Source: Jiangella sp. DSM 45060 (GTDB lineage: Bacteria; Actinomycetota; Actinomycetes; Jiangellales; Jiangellaceae). Taken from it: a stretch of 64,000 nucleotides of DNA. Made by a program: the position numbers and the translations under genes. The stretch's first letter is position 1, and each line of letters begins with the position of its first letter. Below are positions 49,499 through 58,375 of this stretch, in pieces. The stretch covers positions 1,860,001-1,924,000 of the forward strand of contig NZ_LT629771.1 of NCBI RefSeq assembly GCF_900105175.1, read 5' to 3'. The notes beneath the pieces were generated by a model. It was given only the letters and a program-made list of their open reading frames with translations. It was not told where the DNA came from and did no database searches.

Positions 49499-52400
49499 TC
49501 AGCCGCGCAGGCGCAGCCCCCGTGGCGTGACGTGGAAGCCGGCGGCGGTGAGGGCTTCGCCGAGGGGCGTGGCGGTGACCTGGGCGCCGTCGGCGCGTTC
49601 GACCCGCAGGGCGCCGAGCGCACCCTCGCGCACCGACAGCGCCAGCGCGTCGGCCGCGGCGCGGAGGCGGTCGGGCTCGTCGGTCCAGGACAGCAGCGTG
49701 CGGCCGCCGCGCTCGACGTAGAGGGAGAGCTCGCCGTCGATGAGCACGACCAGCGCGCCCGCCTTGCGGCCCGGCCGATGCCCCGCCGACCCCGACTCGC
49801 CGCGTTCCGGCCACGGCAGTGCCGCGCCGTACGGGTTGGCCGGGTCGGTCGCCGCCAGCACCAGCGCGCTGGCCGGCCGGGCGTCGTCGAGGTGGGAGAA
49901 CGAGCGCAGCCGGTCGACCGCGCCGGGCGTGCCGAACTGCGCCGCGCCCAGGCCGGCGACGAAATAGCCGCGCCGGGCCCGGCCGGTGTCCTCGAACGCC
50001 GACAGCACGCGGTACGCCGCCGCGAACCCGCCGGGCAGCCGCTCGGCCTGCACCGCACCGCGCGTCACGACGCCGTGCCGGTCGAGCAGCGCCTCGGCGG
50101 CCGCGTGCGCCCGCCGCGTGGTGTCGGTGTCGCGGCCGGGCAGCAGCGACCACCGTCCGGCCGCCGCCGGGGGACCGGTGCGCGACGGCAGCGCCGGCCG
50201 CCCGCGCGCATACCGCGACCGCGGCCGGGCCGGCCGGGACCGGTGCGCCGGCCGCCCGGTCAGCAGCGACCGCAACGGCGCTAGCGTGTCGTTGGTGACC
50301 AGACCCGCCCACACCAGGTCCCACAGCGCCGTCGTCAGCGTCGCGTCCTCGGGTGGCGACGGCACCAGCGCCGTCACGGCGTCGCTGAGCTGGCGGAAGA
50401 AGTACGCTCCGCCGCCGTCGAGCGTCTCGAGCACGGCCGCGTGCAGCTCACCCTCGGCGTCGGCGAGGTCGACGTCGGGAAGGGTGAGGTGTGCGGCGTC
50501 GGCGAGGTGCAGTGACACCCACCCGTCCGACCCCGGCAGCGTGCCGTGCCCCGACCACACCACCTCGCCGGCCGCCGTCAGCTCGTCCAGCCAGGCCGGC
50601 GAGTAGCCCGCGACCCGGGCCGGCAGCACCAGCGACTCCAGCGCGCTGGCCGGCACCGCCGCCCCGCCCAGTTGCTCGACCACGCGCAGCACGCCGTCGG
50701 CGCCGCGCAGCGAACTGCCCACCGACTGCCACGCCGGCAGGAACCGCCCCAGCGTGGCGGCGTCGACCGGCTCGGCCTCCTTGCGCAGCGCCGCCAGCGA
50801 CCGGCGCCGCAGCAGCCGCAGCACCTCGGCGTCGCACCACTCGGTGCCGGTGCGCCCGGGCCGCAGCTCACCCTCGACGACGCGGCCCTCGGCGGACAGC
50901 CGGCGCAGCGTCGACACGACCACCGCGACGCCCAGCCCGAACCGTTCGGCCGGCTCGGCCGCGTGGAACGGGCCGTGCGTGCGGGCGTACCGGGCCACGA
51001 TGTCGCCGAGGGGGTCGGGCACCGGCGCCGTGAACGCGTCGTGCACCCCGCCGGGCAACGCCACGCCGAGTGCGTCGCGCAGCCGGGCGGCGTCCTCGAC
51101 GACGGCCCACATCTCCTGGCCCGCGATGCGCACCGCGATGACCCGCCGCTGACGCACCAGCTCGTCGAGGTGCCCGGCGGCGTCGGCCGGCTCGACGGAC
51201 CGCGCCGCCACCTCGTCGGACGTCAGCGGACCGAGCAGCCGCAGGAGGTCGGCCACCCCCTCGGCGTCGCGGGCCCGCCGTTCCGGCACCAGCCGCTGCA
51301 GCTCGGCCTCGGTGCGCTCGACCACCTCGAGGTCGAGCAGCTCGCGCAGCTCGGTCTGCCCGAGCAGCTCGGCCAGCAGCGCGGAGTCGAGCGTCAGCGC
51401 CTGCGCCCGCCGCTCGGCCAGCGGGGAGTCGCCCTCGTACATGAACGCCGCGACGTACCCGAACAGCAGCGACCGCGCGAACGGCGACGGCGTCGGCGTC
51501 TCGACCTCGACCACCTTGATCTGCCGGCCGGCCACGCGGCGCATGAGGTCGCGCAGGCCGTCGAGGTCGTAGACGTCCTGCAGGCACTCGCGCATGGTCT
51601 CGAGCAGCATCGGGAACGACCCGTACTTCGACGCGACCTGCAGCAGCTGCGCCGACCGCTGCCGCTGCTGCCACAGCGGCGACCGGCGGTCGGGGGAGCG
51701 ACGGGGCAGCAGCAGCGCCCGGGCGGCGCACTCGCGGAACCGCGACGCGAACAGCGCCGACCCGCCGACCTCGCCGGTGACGATGTCGTCGAGCTCGTCG
51801 GGGTCGAGCACCACCAGCCGGGCGTCGGGAGCTTCGGTGCCGGACAGCTCGTCGACGCCGTCGAGGGTGTCGGGGATGCGCAGCACGATGCCGTCGTCGG
51901 CGTGAGCGGCCTGGACGTCGACGCCGTAGCGCTCGCGCAGCCGCGCCCCGATGGCCAGCGCCCACGGCGCGTGCACCCGCGCGCCGTACGGGGAGTGCAC
52001 GATCAGCCGCCAGTCGCCGAGCTCGTCGCGGAACCGCTCGACCACCAGCGTGCGGTCGTCGGGCACGTGGCCGGTGGCCTCGCGTTGGTCGCGGACGTAG
52101 TCGAGGAGGTTGTCGACGGCCCATTCGTCCAGCCCGGCGCCGGCCGCCCGCTCGCGCGCCTTCGGCTCGGGCAGCTTGTTGATCTCGCGGACGAACCCGC
52201 CGACGGCCGCGCCCAGCTCGGCCGGGCGGCCCAGGGTGTCGCCGTGCCAGAACGGCAGCTTGCCCGGATGCCCGGGCGCGGGCGAGACCATGACGCGGTC
52301 GTGGGTGATGTCCTCGATGCGCCAGCTGGTGGCGCCCAGCGCGAACACGTCGCCGACCCGCGACTCGTACACCATCTCCTCGTCGAGCTCACCGACCCGC

Positions 52401-54094
52401 GCGCCGCCGCGGCGGGGATCGGAGCCGACCAGGAACACGCCGAACAGCCCGCGGTCGGGGATGGTGCCGCCGCTGGTGACGGCGAGCCGCTGGGCGCCCG
52501 GGCGGCCCTTGAGCACGCCGCCGGTGCGGTCCCAGACCAGCCGCGGCCGCAGCTCGGCGAACTCGTCGGACGGGTAGCGCCCGGCCAGCATGTCGAGGAC
52601 GGCGTCGTACGACGACTGCGGCAGCGTGGCGAACGGGTGCGCCCGCCGGACCAGCGCCAGGAGGTCGTCGACCGGCCAGTCGTCCATGGCCACCATGGCC
52701 ACGATCTGCTGGGCGAGGACGTCGAGCGGGTTGCGCGGCACGGTGAGCTGCTCGATCTGCCCGGACACCATGCGTTCGGCGACGACGGCGGTCTGCACGA
52801 GGTCGCCGCGGTACTTCGGGAACAGCACGCCGCTGGACACCGCACCGACCTGGTGGCCGGCCCGGCCGACCCGCTGCAGCCCGCTGGCCACCGACGGCGG
52901 CGACTCGACCTGCACGACGAGGTCGACCGCACCCATGTCGATGCCGAGCTCGAGGCTGCTGGTGGCGACGACGGCCGGCAGCCGGCCGGACTTGAGGTCG
53001 TCCTCGATGAGCGCCCGCTGCTCCTTGCTGACCGAGCCGTGGTGCGCCCGGGCGATGGTGGCCGCGGCGCCGTGCGACGAGCCGGCCTGCGCCATCAGCG
53101 ACGCGGGCGGCGGATGCTGCGTGATCGGCTTCTCGTCGGCCGGACGGTCCTCGGCGCGCTCGGTCGCGATCTCGTTCAGCCGCGCCGTCAGCCGCTCGGC
53201 CAGCCGCCGCGAGTTGGCGAACACGATGGTGGACTCGTGCTGTTCGACGAGGTCGACGACGCGCTGCTCGACGTGTGGCCAGATGGACGCGTTGCCGCCG
53301 TCGCCGTCCTCGTCGAACCCCACCGGGGCCGGGACCGGCGGCGCGACGGCGTCGAGTTCGTCGAGGTCGGGCACGGGGACGACGACCTTGAGATCCCACC
53401 GCTTCTCGCTGGGCGGCGTGACCACCTCGACCGGATGGCTGCCGCCGAGGAACCGGGCCACCTCCTCGATGGGGCGGACCGTCGCCGACAGCCCGATGCG
53501 CTGGGCCGGGCGTTCCAGCAGCGCGTCGAGCCGTTCCAGCGACAGCGCCAGGTGCGCGCCCCGCTTGCTGCCCGCGACCGCGTGCACCTCGTCGACGACG
53601 ACCGTCTCGACGTAGCGCAGCGACTCGCGCGCCTGCGACGTGAGCAGCAGGAACAGCGACTCGGGGGTGGTGATGAGGATGTCGGGCGGGTGTTTGGCGA
53701 ACCGGCGCCGCTCGTCGGCCGGGGTGTCGCCGGTGCGCACGCCGACGCTGATGCCCGGTGACGGCACGCCCAGCCGGGCCGCGGCGTGCCCGATGCCGGC
53801 CAGCGGCGAGCGTAGATTGCGCTCGACGTCGACCGTCAGCGCCTTCAGCGGCGAGACGTAGAGGACACGGCAGCGGTGGGTGGGGTCGTCCGGTTCCGGC
53901 TCGGAGGCCAGCCGGTCGAGCGCCCACAGGAAGGCCGCGAGCGTCTTGCCTGACCCCGTCGGCGCCACCACCAGCGCGTTGTGGCCGGCCGCGACCGACC
54001 GCCAGGCGCCCTCCTGCGCCGCCGTGGGCGCGGCGAACGACCCGGCGAACCACGCGCGGGTGGCCGGGCCGAACAGGTCGAGGACGTCGTTCAT
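49499..54094 (-). CDS. lhr: Lhr-type ATP-dependent DNA/RNA helicase
   Basis: This 1531-residue superfamily 2 helicase is a 3'-5' translocase of the large helicase-related group. Walker A PTGSGKT is at 45-51, DEVH (VVVDEVHAV) near 168, QRVGRAGHQVG (motif VI) near 408, then a winged helix, the Lhr core domain and the long C-terminal region typical of mycobacterial Lhr. It probably acts in DNA repair. Its start is preceded by a DNA-damage-type promoter motif, and mycobacterial lhr is reported to be induced by mitomycin C. ATG 54094 is six bases after a -10-like hexamer. Confidence 0.94.
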   Translation of the reverse strand: MNDVLDLFGPATRAWFAGSFAAPTAAQEGAWRSVAAGHNALVVAPTGSGKTLAAFLWALDRLASEPEPDDPTHRCRVLYVSPLKALTVDVERNLRSPLAGIGHAAARLGVPSPGISVGVRTGDTPADERRRFAKHPPDILITTPESLFLLLTSQARESLRYVETVVVDEVHAVAGSKRGAHLALSLERLDALLERPAQRIGLSATVRPIEEVARFLGGSHPVEVVTPPSEKRWDLKVVVPVPDLDELDAVAPPVPAPVGFDEDGDGGNASIWPHVEQRVVDLVEQHESTIVFANSRRLAERLTARLNEIATERAEDRPADEKPITQHPPPASLMAQAGSSHGAAATIARAHHGSVSKEQRALIEDDLKSGRLPAVVATSSLELGIDMGAVDLVVQVESPPSVASGLQRVGRAGHQVGAVSSGVLFPKYRGDLVQTAVVAERMVSGQIEQLTVPRNPLDVLAQQIVAMVAMDDWPVDDLLALVRRAHPFATLPQSSYDAVLDMLAGRYPSDEFAELRPRLVWDRTGGVLKGRPGAQRLAVTSGGTIPDRGLFGVFLVGSDPRRGGARVGELDEEMVYESRVGDVFALGATSWRIEDITHDRVMVSPAPGHPGKLPFWHGDTLGRPAELGAAVGGFVREINKLPEPKARERAAGAGLDEWAVDNLLDYVRDQREATGHVPDDRTLVVERFRDELGDWRLIVHSPYGARVHAPWALAIGARLRERYGVDVQAAHADDGIVLRIPDTLDGVDELSGTEAPDARLVVLDPDELDDIVTGEVGGSALFASRFRECAARALLLPRRSPDRRSPLWQQRQRSAQLLQVASKYGSFPMLLETMRECLQDVYDLDGLRDLMRRVAGRQIKVVEVETPTPSPFARSLLFGYVAAFMYEGDSPLAERRAQALTLDSALLAELLGQTELRELLDLEVVERTEAELQRLVPERRARDAEGVADLLRLLGPLTSDEVAARSVEPADAAGHLDELVRQRRVIAVRIAGQEMWAVVEDAARLRDALGVALPGGVHDAFTAPVPDPLGDIVARYARTHGPFHAAEPAERFGLGVAVVVSTLRRLSAEGRVVEGELRPGRTGTEWCDAEVLRLLRRRSLAALRKEAEPVDAATLGRFLPAWQSVGSSLRGADGVLRVVEQLGGAAVPASALESLVLPARVAGYSPAWLDELTAAGEVVWSGHGTLPGSDGWVSLHLADAAHLTLPDVDLADAEGELHAAVLETLDGGGAYFFRQLSDAVTALVPSPPEDATLTTALWDLVWAGLVTNDTLAPLRSLLTGRPAHRSRPARPRSRYARGRPALPSRTGPPAAAGRWSLLPGRDTDTTRRAHAAAEALLDRHGVVTRGAVQAERLPGGFAAAYRVLSAFEDTGRARRGYFVAGLGAAQFGTPGAVDRLRSFSHLDDARPASALVLAATDPANPYGAALPWPERGESGSAGHRPGRKAGALVVLIDGELSLYVERGGRTLLSWTDEPDRLRAAADALALSVREGALGALRVERADGAQVTATPLGEALTAAGFHVTPRGLRLRG

Positions 54095-54100
54095 GGACCC

Positions 54101-54123
54101 ATCATCGCGCGACCCACCGACAA
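54101..54123 (-). promoter_or_regulatory. RecA-NDp (PafBC-type) DNA-damage promoter of lhr
   Basis: On the minus strand TTGTCGGTG (54123-54115) is an exact match to the TTGTCRGTG half of the RecA-NDp consensus. Eight bases later comes GATGAT (54106-54101), which differs from TAnnnT only in its first base. The ATG starts six bases further on, which fits a leaderless damage-inducible transcript. Confidence 0.7.
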
Positions 54124-54158
54124 GGTCGGCGCGGTCGCGGGTGAGGGATACTGACGTG

Positions 54159-54353
54159 GTGCGGTTGACGGACTTCTGGGAGCGGATGGAGCACCAGCTG
54201 GGCTCCTCCTACGCCGACTCATGGGCGCGCGACTACGTCATCGAGGGCCTCGGCGGGCGCACGGTGCACCAGGCGCTCGCGGCGGGCGAGGACACCAAGG
54301 TGGTCTGGCGCGCCGTCTGCGAGGCGCTGCGGCTGCCGCCGAGCGAGCGCTGA
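54159..54353 (+). CDS. DUF3046 family protein
   Basis: This 64-residue protein starts VRLTDFWERMEHQLGSSYADSW and ends with LGGRTVHQALAAGEDTKVVWRAVCEALRLP. That is the full DUF3046 pattern, known only from actinobacteria and usually near recA. It is helical and has no known function. GATACT (54147-54152) lies six bases before the chosen GTG, so it is probably leaderless; another GTG three bases upstream is possible. It is divergent from lhr, and their promoters are adjacent. Confidence 0.88.
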   Translation: MRLTDFWERMEHQLGSSYADSWARDYVIEGLGGRTVHQALAAGEDTKVVWRAVCEALRLPPSER

Positions 54354-54380
54354 CCGCCCGGGCCGAAACTCGGATGCCGG

Positions 54381-54403
54381 TTGTCGGTATCGGGAGGTAG
54401 CGT
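54381..54403 (+). promoter_or_regulatory. RecA-NDp-like DNA-damage promoter of the exporter operon
   Basis: TTGTCGGTA (54381-54389) matches eight of nine bases of TTGTCRGTG. After exactly eight bases comes TAGCGT (54398-54403), a full TAnnnT match. The GTG start of the ABC ATPase follows eight bases later, the same distance as at recA. This suggests the whole four-gene operon responds to DNA damage. Confidence 0.68.
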
Positions 54404-54411
54404 CCCGAGAT

Positions 54412-55344
54412 GTGACGACCGACCAGCCGATGATCACCGCCCACCGCCTCACCAAGCGGTTCGGCGGCTTCACCGCGGTCGACGCCATCGACGTCGAGGT
54501 GCGGCGGGGTGAGGCGTTCGGGTTCCTCGGCCCGAACGGCGCGGGCAAGTCGTCGACCATGCGCATGATCGGCTGCGTGTCGCCGCCGTCCGACGGCAGC
54601 CTGCGCATCCTCGGCATGGACCCAGGGAGGGACGGGCCGGCCATCCGGGCCCGGCTGGGGGTGGTGCCGCAGCGCGACACCCTCGACGAGGAGCTGACGG
54701 TACGCGAGAACATCCTCGTGTACGGCCGCTACTTCGGGCTGTCGCGGGCGCACGTGCGGGCCAAGGCCGACGAGCTGCTCGAGTTCGCCCAGCTCACCGA
54801 GCGTGCCGACAGCGTCGTCGAGCCGTTGTCCGGCGGCATGAAACGGCGGCTGACCATCGCGCGGTCGCTGGTCAACGACCCCGAGCTGCTCCTCCTCGAC
54901 GAACCCACCACCGGCCTCGACCCGCAGGCGAGGCACGTCCTGTGGGATCGCCTGTTCCGGCTGAAACGCTCGGGCGTCACGCTGGTCCTCACCACGCACT
55001 ACATGGACGAGGCCGAGCAGCTGTGCGACCGCCTGGTCGTCATGGACGGCGGCCGCATCGTCGCCGAGGGGTCGCCGCGCGAGCTCATCGCGCTGCACGC
55101 CACCCGCGAGGTGCTCGAACTGCGCTTCGCCGACGACGACCACGCGCCGTACGCCGCCAAGCTCACCGACCTCGCCCAGCGCGTCGAGGTGCTGCCCGAC
55201 CGCCTGCTCCTCTACACCGACGACGGCGACGCCACCGCCGCCGCGGTGCAGCAGCGCGGGCTCCAGCCGCTGTCGGTCCTGGCCCGCCGCGCGACGCTCG
55301 AGGACGTGTTCCTGCACCTCACCGGCCGGACGCTGGTCGACTGA
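54412..55344 (+). CDS. ABC transporter ATP-binding protein (DrrA/NodI-like)
   Basis: This is a 310-residue ATPase of the drug/lipo-oligosaccharide exporter type. Walker A GPNGAGKSS is at about 43-51, the signature LSGGMKRRL near 143, Walker B LLLLDEPTTGLDP near 162 and the switch histidine in LTTHYMDEAEQLCDR. The C-terminal 90 residues form the extra domain common in DrrA-like proteins. It starts an operon of four overlapping genes and powers the two permeases that follow. Confidence 0.92.
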   Translation: MTTDQPMITAHRLTKRFGGFTAVDAIDVEVRRGEAFGFLGPNGAGKSSTMRMIGCVSPPSDGSLRILGMDPGRDGPAIRARLGVVPQRDTLDEELTVRENILVYGRYFGLSRAHVRAKADELLEFAQLTERADSVVEPLSGGMKRRLTIARSLVNDPELLLLDEPTTGLDPQARHVLWDRLFRLKRSGVTLVLTTHYMDEAEQLCDRLVVMDGGRIVAEGSPRELIALHATREVLELRFADDDHAPYAAKLTDLAQRVEVLPDRLLLYTDDGDATAAAVQQRGLQPLSVLARRATLEDVFLHLTGRTLVD

Positions 55345-56135
55345 TGGCGACGACGCACGCGCAGCCTCGCGAGGGGCGCATGGCCGGCCGGGCGTTCGCG
55401 TACTGGCTCACGAACTACCGCCGGGTGTGGCAGGGCACCATCATCAGCGGCTTCCTCGGGCCGCTGTTCTTCCTGGTCGCCATGGGTTTCGGGCTCGGTT
55501 CACTGGTCGACGGCGGCGGACTGGGCGCGCCCGGGTACGTCGAGTTCATCGCGCCCGGCATCCTCGCCGCGCAGGCCATGCAGACCGCCGTCGGCGAGTC
55601 GACGTTCCCGGTCATGGGCGCGCTGAAGTGGCAGCGTCAGTACCACGCCATGCTGGCCGCGCCGCTGGGCGTCACCGACCTCGTCCTCGGACACGTCGCG
55701 TTCGTCGCCATGCGGGTGGCCATCACCAGCGTCGCGTTCGCCGTCGTCGCCGTCGCGCTGGGCGCCGTCACGTCCTGGTGGGTGCTGCTGGCGGTGCCGG
55801 CGGCCATCCTCACGGGGCTCGCGTTCACCACGCCGGTCTTCGCGTTCGCCGCCCGGCAGGACAACGACGCCGGCTTCAACGTGCTGTTCCGGTTCATCGT
55901 CATGCCGATGTTCCTGTTCTCCGGCACGTTCTTCCCGGTCTCGCAGCTGCCCGCCGTCCTGGAGGCGGCCGCCTGGGTGACGCCGCTGTGGCACGGGGTG
56001 GAGCTGTGCCGCGGCCTGGTCCTCGGCACGGCCACGGCGGCCGGCTCGCTCGGGCACGTCGCCTACCTGGCGCTCTGGGCCGTGGGCGGGCTGTGGCTGG
56101 CGTTCGCGAGCTTCCGGAAGCGGCTGGTCACATGA
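55344..56135 (+). CDS. ABC-2 type permease, first subunit
   Basis: This 263-residue protein has six membrane helices and a charged N-terminus. ISGFLGPLFFLVAMGFGLG is helix 1; the late MFLFSGTFFPVSQLPAVLEAAAWVTPLWHG stretch is the conserved ABC-2 signature. The ATG overlaps the ATPase stop by one base (TGATG). Together with the second permease it should form a heterodimeric export channel. Confidence 0.9.
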   Translation: MATTHAQPREGRMAGRAFAYWLTNYRRVWQGTIISGFLGPLFFLVAMGFGLGSLVDGGGLGAPGYVEFIAPGILAAQAMQTAVGESTFPVMGALKWQRQYHAMLAAPLGVTDLVLGHVAFVAMRVAITSVAFAVVAVALGAVTSWWVLLAVPAAILTGLAFTTPVFAFAARQDNDAGFNVLFRFIVMPMFLFSGTFFPVSQLPAVLEAAAWVTPLWHGVELCRGLVLGTATAAGSLGHVAYLALWAVGGLWLAFASFRKRLVT

Positions 56136-56941
56136 GCGCCCTCGCCGCCGTCGCCCGCGCGCTGCCCATTCCGGCCGGCGCGGGGCTGGCCCGCACGCTG
56201 ATCGAACGCAACGCCCGCGCGTTCCGGCACGGCTGGGTCACGCTGGTCAGCGGCGTCTTCGAGCCGATCTTCTACCTGTTCTCACTCGGCGTCGGACTCG
56301 GCGCGCTCATCGGCGACGTCGACGCCGGCGGCGGGCGCATGGTCGAGTACGCCGCCTACGTCGCGCCGGCCATGATGGCGGCCGCCGCCATGAACGGCGC
56401 CGTGTTCGATTCCACGTTCAACCTGTTCTTCAAGCTCAAGTACGCCAAGCTGTACGACTCCGTGCTGGCCACGCCGCTCGGGCCGCGCGACGTCGCCGTC
56501 GGCGAGATCGGGTGGGCGCTGCTGCGCGGGCTGCTGTACTCCACGACGTTCCTGATTGTGGCCGCGGCCGCCGGCGTCGTGCACTCGTGGTGGGCGCTGC
56601 TGGCGCTGCCCGCGGCCAGCCTCATCGGGCTCGCGTTCGCCGCCGTCGGCATGTCCGTCACCACGTATCTACGCAGCTGGCAGGACTTCGACTACATCCA
56701 GCTGGCGCTGCTGCCGATGTTCCTGTTCTCGGCCACGTTCTATCCGTTGTCGACGTACGACGAGTCGATCCGGTGGATCGTGCAGGCGACGCCGCTCTAC
56801 CACGGCGTCGCGATGATCAGGGACCTCATGCTCGGCGACGTCGCGTGGGGCATCCTTGCCCACGTGGCGTATCTCGCGGTCATGGGACTCATCGGCGTGC
56901 TGTTCGCGGCCCGGCGCATCGAACGGCTGCTGCTGCGGTGA
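56132..56941 (+). CDS. ABC-2 type permease, second subunit
   Basis: This 269-residue paralogue of the first permease has six membrane helices and the signature MFLFSATFYPLSTYDESIRWIVQATPLYHG. Pairs of such permeases with one ATPase are known from daunorubicin- and lipo-oligosaccharide-type exporters. The ATG overlaps the previous stop (ATGA), and its stop overlaps the MFS start (GTGA). The substrate is unknown. Confidence 0.9.
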   Translation: MSALAAVARALPIPAGAGLARTLIERNARAFRHGWVTLVSGVFEPIFYLFSLGVGLGALIGDVDAGGGRMVEYAAYVAPAMMAAAAMNGAVFDSTFNLFFKLKYAKLYDSVLATPLGPRDVAVGEIGWALLRGLLYSTTFLIVAAAAGVVHSWWALLALPAASLIGLAFAAVGMSVTTYLRSWQDFDYIQLALLPMFLFSATFYPLSTYDESIRWIVQATPLYHGVAMIRDLMLGDVAWGILAHVAYLAVMGLIGVLFAARRIERLLLR

Positions 56942-58275
56942 GCGACGTGGGAGACGCCGGCGGGGCCGGCGGGGCTGGTTCGCTCGGTGACGCCGTCGCG
57001 GCCGGTGGGGCCGTCCCGTCCGACCAGGCCGTTCAGGCCGTCCAGCGGCAGACCGTGCGGACGCTCGTCGCCAGTCAGGTCGCCGGCGGGCTCGGCGTGT
57101 CCGCGGCCATCGCCGTCGGCGCCGTCGTCGTCACCGACGTGTTCGGCCGCGACGACCTCTCCGGCCTCGTGCAGAGCGCGCAGGTGCTCGGCGCGGCGCT
57201 GCTGGCCATGCCGGCGGCGTCGCTGGCGATGACCTACGGGCGACGCGTCGGGCTCGGCGTCACGTATGTGCTCGGCGCCGTGGGCGCGCTGATCGCGGTC
57301 GTCGCCACCGAGCTGGAGCTTTTCCCGCTGCTGCTGCTCGGCACGGCGTTGCTGGGCGGCGGGACGGCGGCCGGGCTGCAGGCCCGCTACGCCGCCACCG
57401 ACCTCGCGCCGGCCGCCGGGCGGGGCCGCGCGCTCTCCGTCGTCGTCTGGTCCACGACGGTGGGCGCGGTGGCCGGGCCGAACCTCGCCGGGCCGTCCGG
57501 CGACCTCGCGTCGGCGCTGGGCATCGAGCCGCTGGCCGGGCCGTTCCTCATCGGCGCCGTGGTGCTCGGGCTGGGCGGGCTGGTGATCCTGGCGCGGCTG
57601 CGGCCCGACCCGCTGCTGACGGCGCGCCGCCGGGGCAGTGCGTCCGGCCATCCGCCCGTACGGCGCCGGGGCGTGCTTCGTGCCGGGTGGACGGCCATCG
57701 CGGCCAGCCCGCCCGCGGTGCTCGGGCTGCTCGCCATCGTCGTCGGGCACACCGTCATGGTGACGGTCATGGTCATGACGCCGGTGCACATGACGCACGG
57801 CGGCGCCTCGATCTCCGTCATCGGCTTCGTCATCAGCGTCCACGTGGCCGGCATGTACGCGCTCTCGCCGGTCATGGGCTGGCTGGCCGACAACGTCGGC
57901 CGGGTGCCGGTCATCCTGGGCGGCGTCATCGTGCTGCTCGGGTCGGTGGCGCTGGCGGGGACGGCGCACGAGGGGCACTCGCCGGGTCTGACGGCCGGGC
58001 TGTTCCTGCTCGGCCTCGGGTGGTCGGCGTGCATGGTGGCGGGCTCGACGCTGCTGACCGACGCCGTCGAGGTGGCCGAGCGGCCGGCCGTGCAGGGCGC
58101 GTCCGATCTGCTGATGGGCCTTGCGGCGGCCGGCGGGGGAGCGCTGGCCGGGGTCGTCGTCGGGTCGTACGGGTACGGCGTGCTGAACGCCGCCGCGGCC
58201 GGCCTGCTGGCCGTCCCGGTCATCGCGATGCTGATTCCGGCGTGTCGCTCGCTCTCGAACACCCGTTCGGCATAG
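56938..58275 (+). CDS. MFS transporter
   Basis: This 445-residue major facilitator has twelve predicted membrane helices. A Gly/Ala-rich soluble N-terminus of about 35 residues precedes helix 1 ([23 protein letters not shown]). The loop after helix 2 holds TYGRRVGLG, a variant of the A-motif, and a second copy, [11 protein letters not shown], occurs near the middle loop. It completes the exporter operon. Its last six codons encode, and physically contain, the LexA-type box of recA. The substrate cannot be deduced. Confidence 0.88.
   Translation: MSDVGDAGGAGGAGSLGDAVAAGGAVPSDQAVQAVQRQTVRTLVASQVAGGLGVSAAIAVGAVVVTDVFGRDDLSGLVQSAQVLGAALLAMPAASLAMTYGRRVGLGVTYVLGAVGALIAVVATELELFPLLLLGTALLGGGTAAGLQARYAATDLAPAAGRGRALSVVVWSTTVGAVAGPNLAGPSGDLASALGIEPLAGPFLIGAVVLGLGGLVILARLRPDPLLTARRRGSASGHPPVRRRGVLRAGWTAIAASPPAVLGLLAIVVGHTVMVTVMVMTPVHMTHGGASISVIGFVISVHVAGMYALSPVMGWLADNVGRVPVILGGVIVLLGSVALAGTAHEGHSPGLTAGLFLLGLGWSACMVAGSTLLTDAVEVAERPAVQGASDLLMGLAAAGGGALAGVVVGSYGYGVLNAAAAGLLAVPVIAMLIPACRSLSNTRSA
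58255..58270 (+). promoter_or_regulatory. LexA SOS box upstream of recA
   Basis: TCGAAC-ACCC-GTTCGG matches eleven of twelve bases of the actinobacterial SOS box TCGAAC-N4-GTTCGA. It lies inside the last codons of the MFS gene. TAGAGT (58273-58278), which contains the MFS stop codon, could be the -10 of the LexA-controlled promoter. Confidence 0.85.
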
Positions 58276-58344
58276 AGTCGCTTCTGTCCACACCGGCGAG
58301 CTGTCGGCGCGGTTGTCCACAGGTCCGGGAATTCGTTCTCGATC

Positions 58345-58367
58345 TTGTCAGTGGCACCGCGTAACGT
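58345..58367 (+). promoter_or_regulatory. RecA-NDp (PafBC-type) promoter of recA
   Basis: TTGTCAGTG (58345-58353), eight bases and then TAACGT (58362-58367) is an exact match to the RecA-NDp consensus TTGTCRGTG-N8-TAnnnT. In mycobacteria it is the LexA-independent promoter recognised with PafBC. The ATG at 58376 follows eight bases later. Confidence 0.88.
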
Positions 58368-58375
58368 CTCCGGCG

